Shown one piece after another: positions 32,672-41,430 of a DNA stretch of 47,033 nt. This DNA is from CAYUWM01 sp964448395 (lineage in GTDB: Bacteria; Chloroflexota; Dehalococcoidia; E44-bin15). Position 1 is the stretch's first letter; each line of letters opens with the position of its first letter. The position numbers and the translations under genes were made by a program. The notes under the pieces are model-generated. The model was not told the DNA's origin. It did not search any database and was given only the letters and a program-made list of their open reading frames with translations. The stretch is from positions 1 through 47,033 of the forward strand of contig CAYUWM010000004.1 in assembly GCA_964448395.1 (NCBI GenBank), given 5' to 3'.

Positions 32672-33364
32672 ATGCTAAAAATCAGACTGGCCCGCGTGGG
32701 CCGAAAGAAGAAACCCAGCTACAGGGTGGTAGTCGCCGATTCCCGGGCGCCGCGAGACGGTGATTTCATCGAGATCATCGGCCAATACAATCCCCTGACC
32801 GACCCCGCCACCATAGCGATCGACGAGGAGAAGGTCCGCAAATGGATCGGGCAGGGAGCCCAACCGACGGAAAGGGTGGCCATACTGCTGAACAAGCTGG
32901 ATATAATCGAGAAGCCAACCAAGAAGTACACCGAGAGGCTGGCGAGGAAGATAGCCGGGGAGACCGCGCCGAAGCCCGCGCGGAGGAAGGCTAAGGAGCC
33001 AACCAAGGCCACCAAAGCGAAGCCGGCGAAAGAGCCGGCGGCGGAAGCCGCCGCAGAGCCAGCAGCCGATGAAGTGAAGGCGGAGGCCTCGGCAGAGCCG
33101 GTTGCCGAAACCACAGAGGAGATTGTCGCGAAGCCTGCTGAGGCCGTCGAAGAGCCGGAGGCGGAGAAGGCCGAGGAAACCCCCGAGGAGCCCAAAGCAG
33201 AGGCGGTAACGGAGAAACCCGCGGCAGAGCCGGTTGCCGAAACCACAGAGGAGGTTGTCGAGAAGCCTGCTGAGGCCATCGAAGAGCCGGAGGCGGAGAA
33301 GGCCGATGAAACCCCCGAGGAGCCCAAAGCAGAGGCGGTAACGGAGGAGAGCAAAGACCACTGA
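32672..33364 (+). CDS. rpsP: 30S ribosomal protein S16 with a ~145-residue low-complexity extension
   Basis: The first ~85 residues are a normal S16 (MLKIRLARVGRKKKPSYRVV, DSRAPRDGDFIEIIGQYNPL, and the KWIGQGAQPTERV motif). The remaining two thirds of this 230-residue protein is a Lys/Ala/Pro then Glu/Ala/Pro-rich tail, absent from most S16 proteins. It includes a 44-residue unit (AEPVAETTEE...) present twice. The tail is probably disordered and solvent exposed on the 30S subunit. It is followed by khpA and rimM, the usual neighbours. Confidence 0.95.
   Translation: MLKIRLARVGRKKKPSYRVVVADSRAPRDGDFIEIIGQYNPLTDPATIAIDEEKVRKWIGQGAQPTERVAILLNKLDIIEKPTKKYTERLARKIAGETAPKPARRKAKEPTKATKAKPAKEPAAEAAAEPAADEVKAEASAEPVAETTEEIVAKPAEAVEEPEAEKAEETPEEPKAEAVTEKPAAEPVAETTEEVVEKPAEAIEEPEAEKADETPEEPKAEAVTEESKDH
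33092..33355 (+). repeat. rpsP: 132-bp tandem duplication within rpsP
   Basis: Two adjacent copies, beginning at 33092 and 33224, are almost identical in DNA sequence (each starts GCAGAGCCGGTTGCCGAAAC). The second copy diverges over its last few codons. The near identity suggests a recent duplication or ongoing homogenisation. Confidence 0.9.
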
Positions 33365-33411
33365 ACGACCCTTCCCCAAGAAGGGATCGATAACCCTGTA
33401 AAGGAGTAAAA

Positions 33412-33639
33412 ATGAAGGAACTTGTCGAGTATATCGCCAAGTCTGTTGTGACCAAACCGGATGAGGTAGTGGTCACCGAGGAGAGAAGCGAGGGTGGGGT
33501 ACTGCTCAAGCTTCAGGTTAACCAGGAAGACATGGGACGTGTAATAGGCAAGCAGGGGCGCGTGGTACAGGCGATGCGCACCCTGCTCCGGGTAATGGCC
33601 GTAAAAGAAGGCACCAGGGTAGAGCTCGTCGTAATCTAA
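33412..33639 (+). CDS. khpA: KH-domain RNA-binding protein KhpA
   Basis: The 75-residue protein is a single KH domain: MKELVEYIAKSVVTKPDEVV at the N terminus and the nucleic-acid loop DMGRVIGKQGRVVQAMRTLL. KhpA proteins bind RNA, often with KhpB, and are commonly encoded between rpsP and rimM as here. AAAGGAG lies 5 bases before the ATG. Confidence 0.95.
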   Translation: MKELVEYIAKSVVTKPDEVVVTEERSEGGVLLKLQVNQEDMGRVIGKQGRVVQAMRTLLRVMAVKEGTRVELVVI

Positions 33640-33657
33640 CCCTGGTTCGGCAGTGCC

Positions 33658-34146
33658 ATGGATTTCATCGCGGTCGGTCGGATTCTTGCTCCATGGGGAG
33701 TGAAGGGAGAGGTAGAGGTGGAGGTGCTGACAGATTTCCCCGACCGTTTCGCATCTGGTGAGGAACTCTACGTCGAGGGACGAGCGGTAGCCATCGAGGG
33801 GTGCAAATGGCACCGCGGGAAGGCGATGCTGAAGTTGGCTACAATCGACAGCATTGAAGATTCGCAGCAGCTCCGCGGACGGCTCCTCGAGATACCCCAG
33901 TCCCAACTACATCCCCTTTCCCCAGATGAATATTACCAGTTTCAACTGCTGGGTCTTGAGGTCTGGACTACCGACGACCAGTTCTTAGGCCGAATCGCCC
34001 GCATCCTTCCCACTGGCAGTAACGATGTCTATGTGGTTCCGCTTAATGATGGGGAGGTGCTGATCCCCGCCATCGAGGATGTGGTCAAATCGGTTGACCT
34101 CGATGGTGGTCGCATGACCATCGAAGCCGTCAAAGGCTTGCTGTAG
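33658..34146 (+). CDS. rimM: Ribosome maturation factor RimM
   Basis: RimM assists maturation of the 30S head near S19. The 162-residue protein has the N-terminal FIAVGRILAPWGVKGEVEVE and the PRC-barrel C-terminal part (YYQFQLLGLEV, DVYVVPLNDGEVLIPAIEDV). Usually trmD follows rimM; here it is replaced by rex, and no trmD is seen in the window. Confidence 0.95.
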   Translation: MDFIAVGRILAPWGVKGEVEVEVLTDFPDRFASGEELYVEGRAVAIEGCKWHRGKAMLKLATIDSIEDSQQLRGRLLEIPQSQLHPLSPDEYYQFQLLGLEVWTTDDQFLGRIARILPTGSNDVYVVPLNDGEVLIPAIEDVVKSVDLDGGRMTIEAVKGLL

Positions 34147-34197
34147 AACAAAGTGGGGTGACGCCACCGCGTCCCTCTTTAGGTATGAAGGAGTAAC

Positions 34198-34830
34198 ATG
34201 CAGTCGCAAATACCGGATGTTGTAATATACCGCCTGCCGTTCTATACCAGGGTCCTCACCATCCTTGATGATGAGGATATCGAGGTGGTGAGCTCCCAGG
34301 AGCTGGGTGAAAGACTCCAGATGACGCCGGCCCAGATTCGCAAGGACCTCAGCTACTTCGGCAAGTTCGGCAAACAGGGCAAGGGCTACAACGTCAAACA
34401 GCTTCTGAGGGAGCTACAACAGATCATGGGGCTGGATCATGAGTGGAACATGGTGCTGGTAGGCGTGGGAAGGATGGGGAACGCCATCCTGGACTACGGC
34501 AAGCTTGCGCTAAGGGGATTCAAGATCGTAGCTGCCTTCGATATCGACCCTAATCTGATAGGCAAAGAAATTGGCGGAGTAGTCATCCAGGATATCTCCG
34601 AGCTAGCTGCCACTATTAGAAGTCAGGATATCAAGATCGGTGTGGTTGCCGTGCCGCCATCACAGGTCCAGCAGGCTGTAGACCGGCTGGTGGAATGCGG
34701 TATAAAGGCTATCCTGAACTATGCCCCCGTTGCGCCACGGGTTCCGAAAGATGTACGCGTCCGCCGGGTGGACCCCATGCTCGCCCTGCAGACGGCCACC
34801 TACCACCTAAAGTCCCTGGGCTCCCCTTGA
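34198..34830 (+). CDS. rex: Redox-sensing transcriptional repressor Rex
   Basis: Rex represses fermentation and respiration genes and is released from DNA by NADH. The 210-residue protein has the N-terminal winged helix (VVSSQELGERLQMTPAQIRK, DLSYFGKFGKQGKGYNV) and a Rossmann domain with MVLVGVGRMGNAILDY and AAFDIDPNLIGKEIGG. AAGGAG precedes the ATG. Its last 24 bases overlap, on the opposite strand, the end of atpC. A link between Rex and energy metabolism genes is suggestive, but no Rex operator was spotted in the atp promoter region. Confidence 0.95.
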   Translation: MQSQIPDVVIYRLPFYTRVLTILDDEDIEVVSSQELGERLQMTPAQIRKDLSYFGKFGKQGKGYNVKQLLRELQQIMGLDHEWNMVLVGVGRMGNAILDYGKLALRGFKIVAAFDIDPNLIGKEIGGVVIQDISELAATIRSQDIKIGVVAVPPSQVQQAVDRLVECGIKAILNYAPVAPRVPKDVRVRRVDPMLALQTATYHLKSLGSP

Positions 34831-35244
34831 GCCCGGCTTCTTCCTCCTGCGCTCCGCCACCCTGAGCCGCACCAGGGAACGCCTGAGTGCAGCCTCCGCC
34901 AAGGTGAGGTCTATCTCCGAAGAGCACGCCTTTATGCTGTCCTCGGCACGGCTCCTCGCCGTCTCGGCGCGTTTGATATCGATCTCCTCGGCCCGCTCGG
35001 CAACGTCGGCGAGCACGATAACACGGTTGGCTATCACCTCGAGGAATCCGCCGCTGACGAACATCGCCACCTCTTCACCATCCTTGCGCACCAGCAGCTC
35101 GCCGGGCTGCAGCATAGTCATCAGGGGTGCATGGCTGGGCAGGATACCCAGTTGCCCCTCGATGCCAGGGGCGACCACGATGTCCACGTCATCGGAGTAG
35201 ACAACTCGCTCCGCGGTCACGATCTCGAACTTAAGCTTGGCCAA
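34807..35244 (-). CDS. atpC: ATP synthase F1 epsilon subunit
   Basis: The 145-residue protein has the N-terminal beta-sandwich (KFEIVTAERVVYSDDVDIVV, GQLGILPSHAPLMTML) and the C-terminal helical hairpin that can inhibit ATP hydrolysis (RAETARSRAEDSIKA, ALRRSLVRLRVAERRRK). It is the last gene of the atp operon, 12 bases after atpD. Confidence 0.96.
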   Translation of the reverse strand: MAKLKFEIVTAERVVYSDDVDIVVAPGIEGQLGILPSHAPLMTMLQPGELLVRKDGEEVAMFVSGGFLEVIANRVIVLADVAERAEEIDIKRAETARSRAEDSIKACSSEIDLTLAEAALRRSLVRLRVAERRRKKPGSRGAQGL

Positions 35245-35256
35245 GCCAACCCCTCC

Positions 35257-36648
35257 CTACTCCTCCATCTCCTTCGCCCGCTCCACCACTTCGTCGATGG
35301 TGCCCGCCATGTAGAACGCTTGCTCGGAGATATCGTCGTGCTTACCTTCGAGTATCTCCTTGAAGCCGCGTACCGTCTCCTTCACCGGCACGTACCGTCC
35401 CTCCCTGCCGGTGTACGCCTCGGCGACAAACATCGGCTGGGAGAGGAAACGCTGTATCTTTCGGGCGCGCCCCACGGTCTGCCTGTCCTCCTCGGACAGC
35501 TCCTCCATGCCGAGGATGGCGATGATATCCTGCAGGTCCTTGTAGCGCTGGAGCACCCGCTGCACCGCACGCGCCACGCTGTAATGCTCCTCGCCAACGA
35601 TATTAGGGTCGAGGATGCGGGAGGTGGAGAACAGTGGATCGACAGCGGGGTACAGCCCCTGCTCCGATATGGAGCGCTCCAGGGCGACCACCGCATCCAG
35701 ATGACCGAAGACGGTGGCGACGCCGGGGTCGGTATAATCGTCGGCGGGCACATAGATCGCCTGGAAGGAGGTGATGGAGCCCTTCTTGGTAGAGGTTATC
35801 CGCTCCTCCAGATCACCCATCTCGGTGGCCAGCGTCGGCTGGTAGCCCACGGCGGAGGGCATCCGCCCCAGCAGCGCCGAGACCTCCATGCCCGCCAGGG
35901 TGTAACGGTATATATTATCGATGAACAGCAGCACGTCCTGCCCCTCCTCATCGCGGAAGTACTCCGCCATGGTGAGACCGGTAAAGCTGATGCGCAGCCT
36001 GACGCCGGGGGGCTCGTTCATCTGCCCGAAGACCAGCACCGTCTTATCGATGACCCCCGATTCCCGCATCTCGTACCACAGGTCGTTGCCCTCCCTTGAG
36101 CGCTCGCCGACGCCGGCGAAGACGGAGAAGCCGCCGTGCTCCTTGGCGATGTTGCGGATCAGCTCCATGATGACCACCGTCTTGCCCACGCCGGCACCGC
36201 CGAACGCGCCCACCTTGCCCCCCTTGGTGAAGGGGGTGATAAGGTCCACCACCTTGAGCCCGGTCTCCAGCATCTGGGTGGATGATTCCTGCTCCTGGAA
36301 CGACGGCGGGGTGCGGTGTATCGGCCAGCGCTCATCGGCCTTCACCTCCCCCAGATCATCCAGGGGCTCACCGAGGATATTGAACAGTCTCCCCAGCGTG
36401 GCGCGCCCCACCGGCACCTTGAGCGAATCGCCGGTATCCACCACCTCGGCCCCCCGCTGCAGGCCGTCGGTGGGCGACATGGCGAGGCAGCGCACCCAGT
36501 TGTTGCCCACATGCTGCTGAACCTCGAGCACGATCTTTCCCCCATCATGCGCGATCTCGACAGCATTGTTCAGCGCCGGCAGCTGCTCCGGGGGAAATTC
36601 GATATCGACGACGGTGCCGATTACCTGGACTACTCTACCTTTTGCCAT
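35257..36648 (-). CDS. atpD: ATP synthase F1 beta subunit
   Basis: This is the catalytic subunit. The 463-residue protein has the Walker A loop GAFGGAGVGKTVVIMELI, the GERSREGNDLWYEM segment, Walker B DVLLFIDNIYRYTLAG and the adenine-binding YVPADDYTDPG. AGGAGG lies just upstream of its ATG. It shows no insertion or truncation. Confidence 0.98.
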   Translation of the reverse strand: MAKGRVVQVIGTVVDIEFPPEQLPALNNAVEIAHDGGKIVLEVQQHVGNNWVRCLAMSPTDGLQRGAEVVDTGDSLKVPVGRATLGRLFNILGEPLDDLGEVKADERWPIHRTPPSFQEQESSTQMLETGLKVVDLITPFTKGGKVGAFGGAGVGKTVVIMELIRNIAKEHGGFSVFAGVGERSREGNDLWYEMRESGVIDKTVLVFGQMNEPPGVRLRISFTGLTMAEYFRDEEGQDVLLFIDNIYRYTLAGMEVSALLGRMPSAVGYQPTLATEMGDLEERITSTKKGSITSFQAIYVPADDYTDPGVATVFGHLDAVVALERSISEQGLYPAVDPLFSTSRILDPNIVGEEHYSVARAVQRVLQRYKDLQDIIAILGMEELSEEDRQTVGRARKIQRFLSQPMFVAEAYTGREGRYVPVKETVRGFKEILEGKHDDISEQAFYMAGTIDEVVERAKEMEE

Positions 36649-36670
36649 ATTCCAACCTCCGATGGCGGTA

Positions 36671-37528
36671 TCACCCCAGAGCCATCGCTCCGCCGGTGAT
36701 GTCCAGAAGCTCAGTGGTGATCATCTCCTGGCGCACCTTGTTATACGTCAAAGTCAGCTCCTCGATAAGCTCGGCGGCATTATCGGTGGCGCTGCGCATG
36801 GCCACCATCCGCGCCGATTGCTCGCTGGCTATCGCCTCCAGGATAACGTGATACAATCTCATCTCCACGAAACGCGGCAGGAGATGTTCCAGAACCATGT
36901 CCGGCGAGGGCTCATATATATACTCCACGTTCTGCGCCTGCCCCCCGGACACCATCTCCACCGGCAGCAGCCGCTCGATTACCGGCTCCTGGGTCATGGT
37001 GGTCATGAACCGGGTGTACGACAGATAAACCTCGTCTACAACGCTGTTGGTGTAATCCTCGGTTATTACACGGGCCATGGGCAGGACATCCGTTACCGGA
37101 GGGCGGTCGCCGAGCTGGGTGAAACGGGCGCTCACGTCCTGACCGGAGCGCAGCATGAAATCCAGCCCCTTGCGCCCCACAGCCACTACCGACACCGGCT
37201 GAGGCTGAGCAAGTATAAACCTGGCGGCACTGCGGTTGACATTGACCACCAGCCCGCCGCACAGGCCGCGGTCGGGGGTAATGTGGACAATGCCTATACG
37301 TTTCACCGGCCTGCTGACAAGCAGGGGGTGAACCTCATCCCCCGAGCGCTGCTGCACCGCCAGCCCCGCCAGCACCTCCCCAATCAGCTCCGCATAGGGG
37401 CGGGCGGCGATGGTTCTCTCCTGGGACCGCTTCATCTTGGACGCGGCCACCATCTCCATCGCCTTGGTGACCTTGGACGTGTTCTGTACACTCTTGATGC
37501 GGCGCTTTATCTCACGGATCGTTGCCAA
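36671..37528 (-). CDS. atpG: ATP synthase F1 gamma subunit
   Basis: This is the central rotary shaft. The 285-residue protein begins MATIREIKRRIKSVQNTSKV, contains the TPDRGLCGGLVVNVNR motif and ends with the conserved MRSATDNAAELIEELTLTYN and RQEMITTELLDITGGAMAL helix. Confidence 0.97.
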   Translation of the reverse strand: MATIREIKRRIKSVQNTSKVTKAMEMVAASKMKRSQERTIAARPYAELIGEVLAGLAVQQRSGDEVHPLLVSRPVKRIGIVHITPDRGLCGGLVVNVNRSAARFILAQPQPVSVVAVGRKGLDFMLRSGQDVSARFTQLGDRPPVTDVLPMARVITEDYTNSVVDEVYLSYTRFMTTMTQEPVIERLLPVEMVSGGQAQNVEYIYEPSPDMVLEHLLPRFVEMRLYHVILEAIASEQSARMVAMRSATDNAAELIEELTLTYNKVRQEMITTELLDITGGAMALG

Positions 37529-37578
37529 TTCTTCGCCTTCTTCATCCGCTATTAAGAAATACGATGTGCGACTGCCGG

Positions 37579-39150
37579 TTAACTACCCGTCCCTTCATCC
37601 GCTTCACACGCTTCAGGCGTCTCTTCCTTGGCGACTGCCAACAGTGTCGGTATGCTCTTCTTATACTCAGCGATCGCCTTCTTGAGCGCATCCTCGGTCT
37701 CGGCGCTGAGCTCCTTCTGCTCAGCGAGGCGTTTCCCGATATCGGGGTGATTCACCTCCATGAAGCGGTGAAAACCCTCCTCGAACTCCACCACCCCGTC
37801 CACCGGGACCTCATCGAGATACCCGTTAATTACAGCGTACAGGATGGACACCTCTTTCTGCAACGGCATGGGCACATACTGCAGCTGCTTCAGCACCTCG
37901 GTCATCCGCCGACCCCTCTCCAGCTGCGACCTGGTAGCCTTGTCCAACTCGGCAGCCCCGAACTGGGCAAAGGTAGACAATTCCCGATACTGGGCCAGGT
38001 CCAGCCTCAGCTTCCCCGCCACCTTTTTCATGGCCTTGGTCTGTGCTGAACCACCCACACGGGATACGCTGAGTCCGACATTGAGCGCGGGGCGCACACC
38101 GGCATTGAACAGGTCGGCCTCCAGGTATATCTGTCCGTCGGTGATGGAGATAACATTGGTAGGTATGTATGCCGATATATCGCCGGCCTGGGTCTCGATG
38201 ATAGGCAGGGCAGTGAGCGAGCCGCCGCCGTGCTCCGGCGCCATCTTCGCCGCACGCTCCAGGAGGCGGCTGTGTAGATAGAACACATCTCCGGGATACG
38301 CCTCGCGACCCGGCGGCCGGCGCAGCAGCAGAGATATCTGACGGTAAGACCAGGCATGCTTGGAGAGGTCATCGTAGATTACCAGGGCATCCCGCCCCTG
38401 CTCCATGAACTCTTCGCCGATAGCGCAGCCGGCGTAGGGCGCCAGATACTGCAGCGCCGCCGAATCGGAGGCGCCGGCCAATACCACTATGGTATGCTCC
38501 ATCGCTCCTTGGTTCTCGAGCGTGGCTACCACCTGCGCTACCTTGGATGCCTTCTGGCCGATGGCCACATAGATGCATGTGAGATCGCCGCCCTTCTGGC
38601 TGATGATGGTGTCGAGGGCGATGGCGGTCTTGCCGGTGGCACGGTCGCCGATGATCAGCTCCCGCTGCCCCCTGCCCAGCGGAATCATGCTGTCGATAGC
38701 CTTGATGCCGGTATGCACCGGCGTGTCCACCGACTTGCGCATGACCACGTTGGGTGCCACCCGCTCCACGGGGCGCGTTCTTTCATGTTTTATCGACCCT
38801 TTGCCGTCCAGGGGCTGGCCTGTGGGGTCTATCACCCGACCGACTAGGCCGTCGCCAACCGGCACCTCGGATATCCGGCCGGTAGAGCGCACCTCATCCC
38901 CTTCCTTCACCCCGACCCACTCGCCGAGGATCACCGCCCCTACGCTGTCCTCCTCCAGGTTCAGCGCGATGCCGATGATCCCGTTGGGGAACTCTAGAAG
39001 CCCGTTATACCTGGCACCGGAGAGCCCGTGAATGCGGGCTATGCCGTCCCCCACCTCAACCACGGTGCCCACATCCACCATGGTCACCGCAGTACCGAAC
39101 TGCTCGATCTGCTGTTTTATGATTTCGGCGAAGTCACGGCCATCAGACAT
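37579..39150 (-). CDS. atpA: ATP synthase F1 alpha subunit
   Basis: The 523-residue regulatory nucleotide-binding subunit has the N-terminal barrel (GDGIARIHGLSGARYNGLLE), Walker A IIGDRATGKTAIALDTI, and the LLLRRPPGREAYPGDVFYLH segment. The arginine-finger region (ISLSVSRVGGSAQTKAMKK) is near-normal; the usual second Val-Gly reads SRVGGS. The C-terminal helices are complete, followed by a short acidic tail. Confidence 0.98.
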   Translation of the reverse strand: MSDGRDFAEIIKQQIEQFGTAVTMVDVGTVVEVGDGIARIHGLSGARYNGLLEFPNGIIGIALNLEEDSVGAVILGEWVGVKEGDEVRSTGRISEVPVGDGLVGRVIDPTGQPLDGKGSIKHERTRPVERVAPNVVMRKSVDTPVHTGIKAIDSMIPLGRGQRELIIGDRATGKTAIALDTIISQKGGDLTCIYVAIGQKASKVAQVVATLENQGAMEHTIVVLAGASDSAALQYLAPYAGCAIGEEFMEQGRDALVIYDDLSKHAWSYRQISLLLRRPPGREAYPGDVFYLHSRLLERAAKMAPEHGGGSLTALPIIETQAGDISAYIPTNVISITDGQIYLEADLFNAGVRPALNVGLSVSRVGGSAQTKAMKKVAGKLRLDLAQYRELSTFAQFGAAELDKATRSQLERGRRMTEVLKQLQYVPMPLQKEVSILYAVINGYLDEVPVDGVVEFEEGFHRFMEVNHPDIGKRLAEQKELSAETEDALKKAIAEYKKSIPTLLAVAKEETPEACEADEGTGS

Positions 39151-39155
39151 ATTAC

Positions 39156-39686
39156 TTACCTCTTTATCAAACTGCCCCTGAGGGCGTAAAATCGCGATTT
39201 GATGCTGCCATCGATGAGCTTGTCGCCCACCCGCGCGGTAAGCCCCCCGATGATGGAAGGCTCGACCTCCGTGGTGAGCACGATATCCTTGCCCATGATG
39301 TCACTGAGACGGTGAGCCAGTTTGCCTTCCTGTTTAGAGTCCAGGGGCACCGCGGTCGTCACCTCGGCGTGGGCGATACCCCGATGTTCATCCACCAGCC
39401 TGCCGTACTCCGTGACGGTCTCCGGCAACAACCCCAATCTGCCTCTGGATATCAACAGCAGGGCCATATTCATCACCACGGGGTTCAACTTGTCGAGAAC
39501 CCGTCCCAGAACGCCGGCCTTATCATCTAAATGAATCCTCGGGCTCTCCAGGAAAGCGCACAAACCGGGGTCCCGCACCGCCCCGGCCAGCCGGCCGAGA
39601 TCCTCCCGCCACACATCCAACTCCTCCCGCTCCAGCGCTATCTGGAACGCCGCCTGGGCGTGTCTTCTCGCTGCCGCCCCCGCCAT
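39156..39686 (-). CDS. atpH: ATP synthase F1 delta subunit
   Basis: The 176-residue protein has the helical N-terminal domain (RRHAQAAFQIALEREELDVW) and the C-terminal signature VEPSIIGGLTARVGDKLIDG with SIKSRF that links F1 to the peripheral stalk. It ends 5 bases before atpA. Confidence 0.95.
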   Translation of the reverse strand: MAGAAARRHAQAAFQIALEREELDVWREDLGRLAGAVRDPGLCAFLESPRIHLDDKAGVLGRVLDKLNPVVMNMALLLISRGRLGLLPETVTEYGRLVDEHRGIAHAEVTTAVPLDSKQEGKLAHRLSDIMGKDIVLTTEVEPSIIGGLTARVGDKLIDGSIKSRFYALRGSLIKR

Positions 39687-39716
39687 CTCACATCCCCCGA
39701 TCCTGAAGCCACAGCA

Positions 39717-40214
39717 TCATCTCTCTCCACCCGGTGCCTGCTCCAGCACCTCCTCGATGAGCCGGCGGTGCTTCTCCTTGTCGAGGGTCTCGCTGACCAC
39801 CTTCTCGGCAGCGGCGATGGCCAGGTCCACGAACTGGTTCCTGAGGTCCTCGATGGCTTCATCCCGCTCCCGCTCGATCTCGGCACGGGCCCTGTTGACG
39901 ATGGTTTCCGCCTCCCGTTTTGCCTCCCCCCTCGCTTCCTCCTTGAGGCGTTCCCCCATCTGGGCCGCCTGGGCCAGTATGCCCTGGCCTTCCCTGCGAG
40001 CGGCCTCCATCTGCGTCCTGACCTGCTCATCGGTCCTGGCCAGCTGCTCCTTTACCTGCTCCGCCTGCTCCATGCTCTCCCTGATCCTCGCTGAGCGCTC
40101 ATCGAGCATGCGTCGCACCGGCTTATACAGCAGCACGAACAGTATGCCGAACAGGATGCCGAAGTTTATAAGCTGAGCCAGCAGGATATGCCAATCAATA
40201 CCGATACTCTCCAT
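39717..40214 (-). CDS. atpF: ATP synthase Fo b subunit
   Basis: The 165-residue peripheral-stalk subunit has an N-terminal membrane helix (LLAQLINFGILFGILFVLLY) followed by KPVRRMLDERSARIRESMEQ and a long charged coiled coil. A single b gene is present, as expected for a homodimeric stalk. Confidence 0.95.
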   Translation of the reverse strand: MESIGIDWHILLAQLINFGILFGILFVLLYKPVRRMLDERSARIRESMEQAEQVKEQLARTDEQVRTQMEAARREGQGILAQAAQMGERLKEEARGEAKREAETIVNRARAEIERERDEAIEDLRNQFVDLAIAAAEKVVSETLDKEKHRRLIEEVLEQAPGGER

Positions 40215-40245
40215 ATCGACTCCCCAAGCCCCTACGTATAGCAGA

Positions 40246-40476
40246 TCATGCGATGAAAATCAGCATGATCGAAACGATGAGGGCATAGATAGCGATGGCC
40301 TCGCAGAAGGCGATGGCCAAAATCATGTTGGTCATGATGGGGCCTCGGGCCTCGGGATTGCGTCCCAGTGCCTGCATTGCACCGTACCCCAGCATGCCGA
40401 TCCCCAGACCGGGCCCCAGGGCACCGGCACCGATGGCGACCGCCGCAGCGATCAGTTTCATAGACTCTGCATCCAT
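40246..40476 (-). CDS. atpE: ATP synthase Fo c subunit (probable H+ type)
   Basis: The 76-residue hairpin proteolipid has the glycine-rich first helix (GAGALGPGLGIGMLGYG), the RNPEA loop, and the ion-binding glutamate in FCEAIAIYALIV in the second helix. Sodium-binding rings usually carry a Gln in helix 1 and Ser/Thr after the Glu; here these positions are Ile and Ala, so proton coupling is more likely. Confidence 0.97.
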   Translation of the reverse strand: MDAESMKLIAAAVAIGAGALGPGLGIGMLGYGAMQALGRNPEARGPIMTNMILAIAFCEAIAIYALIVSIMLIFIA

Positions 40477-40507
40477 GGTCTATCCCCCCTTTTATATTGA
40501 TTTATAA

Positions 40508-41428
40508 TCAATGCTCATTGTGAGAGCTGACTGCCATCACCACAAAAACCAGGCTCAGGCCGCAGAAGATGAGGGCCTGAATAAATCCAAGGAACAGCTC
40601 CAGCCCGTAGAACGGTATTACCACCAGCCACGGGAGCAGGAAAATCAGCGAGAATATCAGTATCTCCCCGGCAGTCATATTGCCGAAAAGACGGAAGGAG
40701 AAACTTAACACCCGTATCAACTCGCTGATGAATTCGACGAAACCCACGAAGATGTCGATGAGACCGCTCAACAGCCCCCCCACGCCCTGTTTAATCCGGC
40801 CGCGTAACACGTTCTTCATACCGCCGAGAGAGCGGCCGACGTTCACGAACTTGCGGGTATAGCTGCGGAAGCCATGCGTCCTGAAGCCCCAGTACTCGAC
40901 GAAAACGAAGGACACCAGCGCCAGCGCCAGCGGCACGTTGATATCGGTATTCGCACCGCGGAAGAAGGGCACAATTGCCATGTGTCCCTCCATTTCGTGT
41001 TCGAAACCGATGCTCATAAAGCCCGGCAGCATCGACAGCCAGGCATTGGCCAGCACGAAGATGAATATGGTTGCCAGCACGGGGAAAAACCTGCGTCCGT
41101 TCTCCTCACCCGCCACGCTGTCGATAAAGTTGGCCAGCCCTTCAACCAGCGCCTCCATCACATTCTGCAGCCCGCGCGGTATAAGCTCCATCCGGCGGGT
41201 GGCGAAAAAGCACAGCACCCCCAGCGCCACGATGGTGAACCATGCGGCGAGCATGGTATTGGTGATGGGGAAACTGCCCACGTGCCACAGCTGCTCGGGG
41301 GGCAGGTTCACATGGGGCTGGGCGGTTCCAAAGTAGAGACGGCCAACTGCGATGAGACCGCAGCAGGCAAGGGCGATAATCCCGATCCTGGGCCATTTGC
41401 CGATGCGGCTCCACAAGCGTTTTACCAT
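40508..41428 (-). CDS. atpB: ATP synthase Fo a subunit
   Basis: The 306-residue membrane subunit carries the essential arginine in SFSFRLFGNMTAGEILIFSL and a C-terminal GFIQALIFCGLSLVFVVMAV helix. A soluble loop between helices is longer than in E. coli (REKFVNVGRSLGG-type region around residues 190-215, reading SYTRKFVNVGRSLGGMKNVL). The ATG is preferred over a GTG one codon upstream that touches the stop of the preceding gene. Confidence 0.95.
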   Translation of the reverse strand: MVKRLWSRIGKWPRIGIIALACCGLIAVGRLYFGTAQPHVNLPPEQLWHVGSFPITNTMLAAWFTIVALGVLCFFATRRMELIPRGLQNVMEALVEGLANFIDSVAGEENGRRFFPVLATIFIFVLANAWLSMLPGFMSIGFEHEMEGHMAIVPFFRGANTDINVPLALALVSFVFVEYWGFRTHGFRSYTRKFVNVGRSLGGMKNVLRGRIKQGVGGLLSGLIDIFVGFVEFISELIRVLSFSFRLFGNMTAGEILIFSLIFLLPWLVVIPFYGLELFLGFIQALIFCGLSLVFVVMAVSSHNEH

Positions 41429-41430
41429 CA

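Noticed and set aside
32719..33906. A 395-codon frame antisense to rpsP, khpA and rimM
   Set aside because: It spans three clear genes of a conserved operon, and its Ser/Ala repeats are simply the antisense of the S16 tail duplication.
40246..40476. A sodium-type c-ring for the ATP synthase
   Set aside because: Helix 1 lacks the Gln and the residue after the essential Glu is Ala and not Ser/Thr, so a proton-type ring is more likely.
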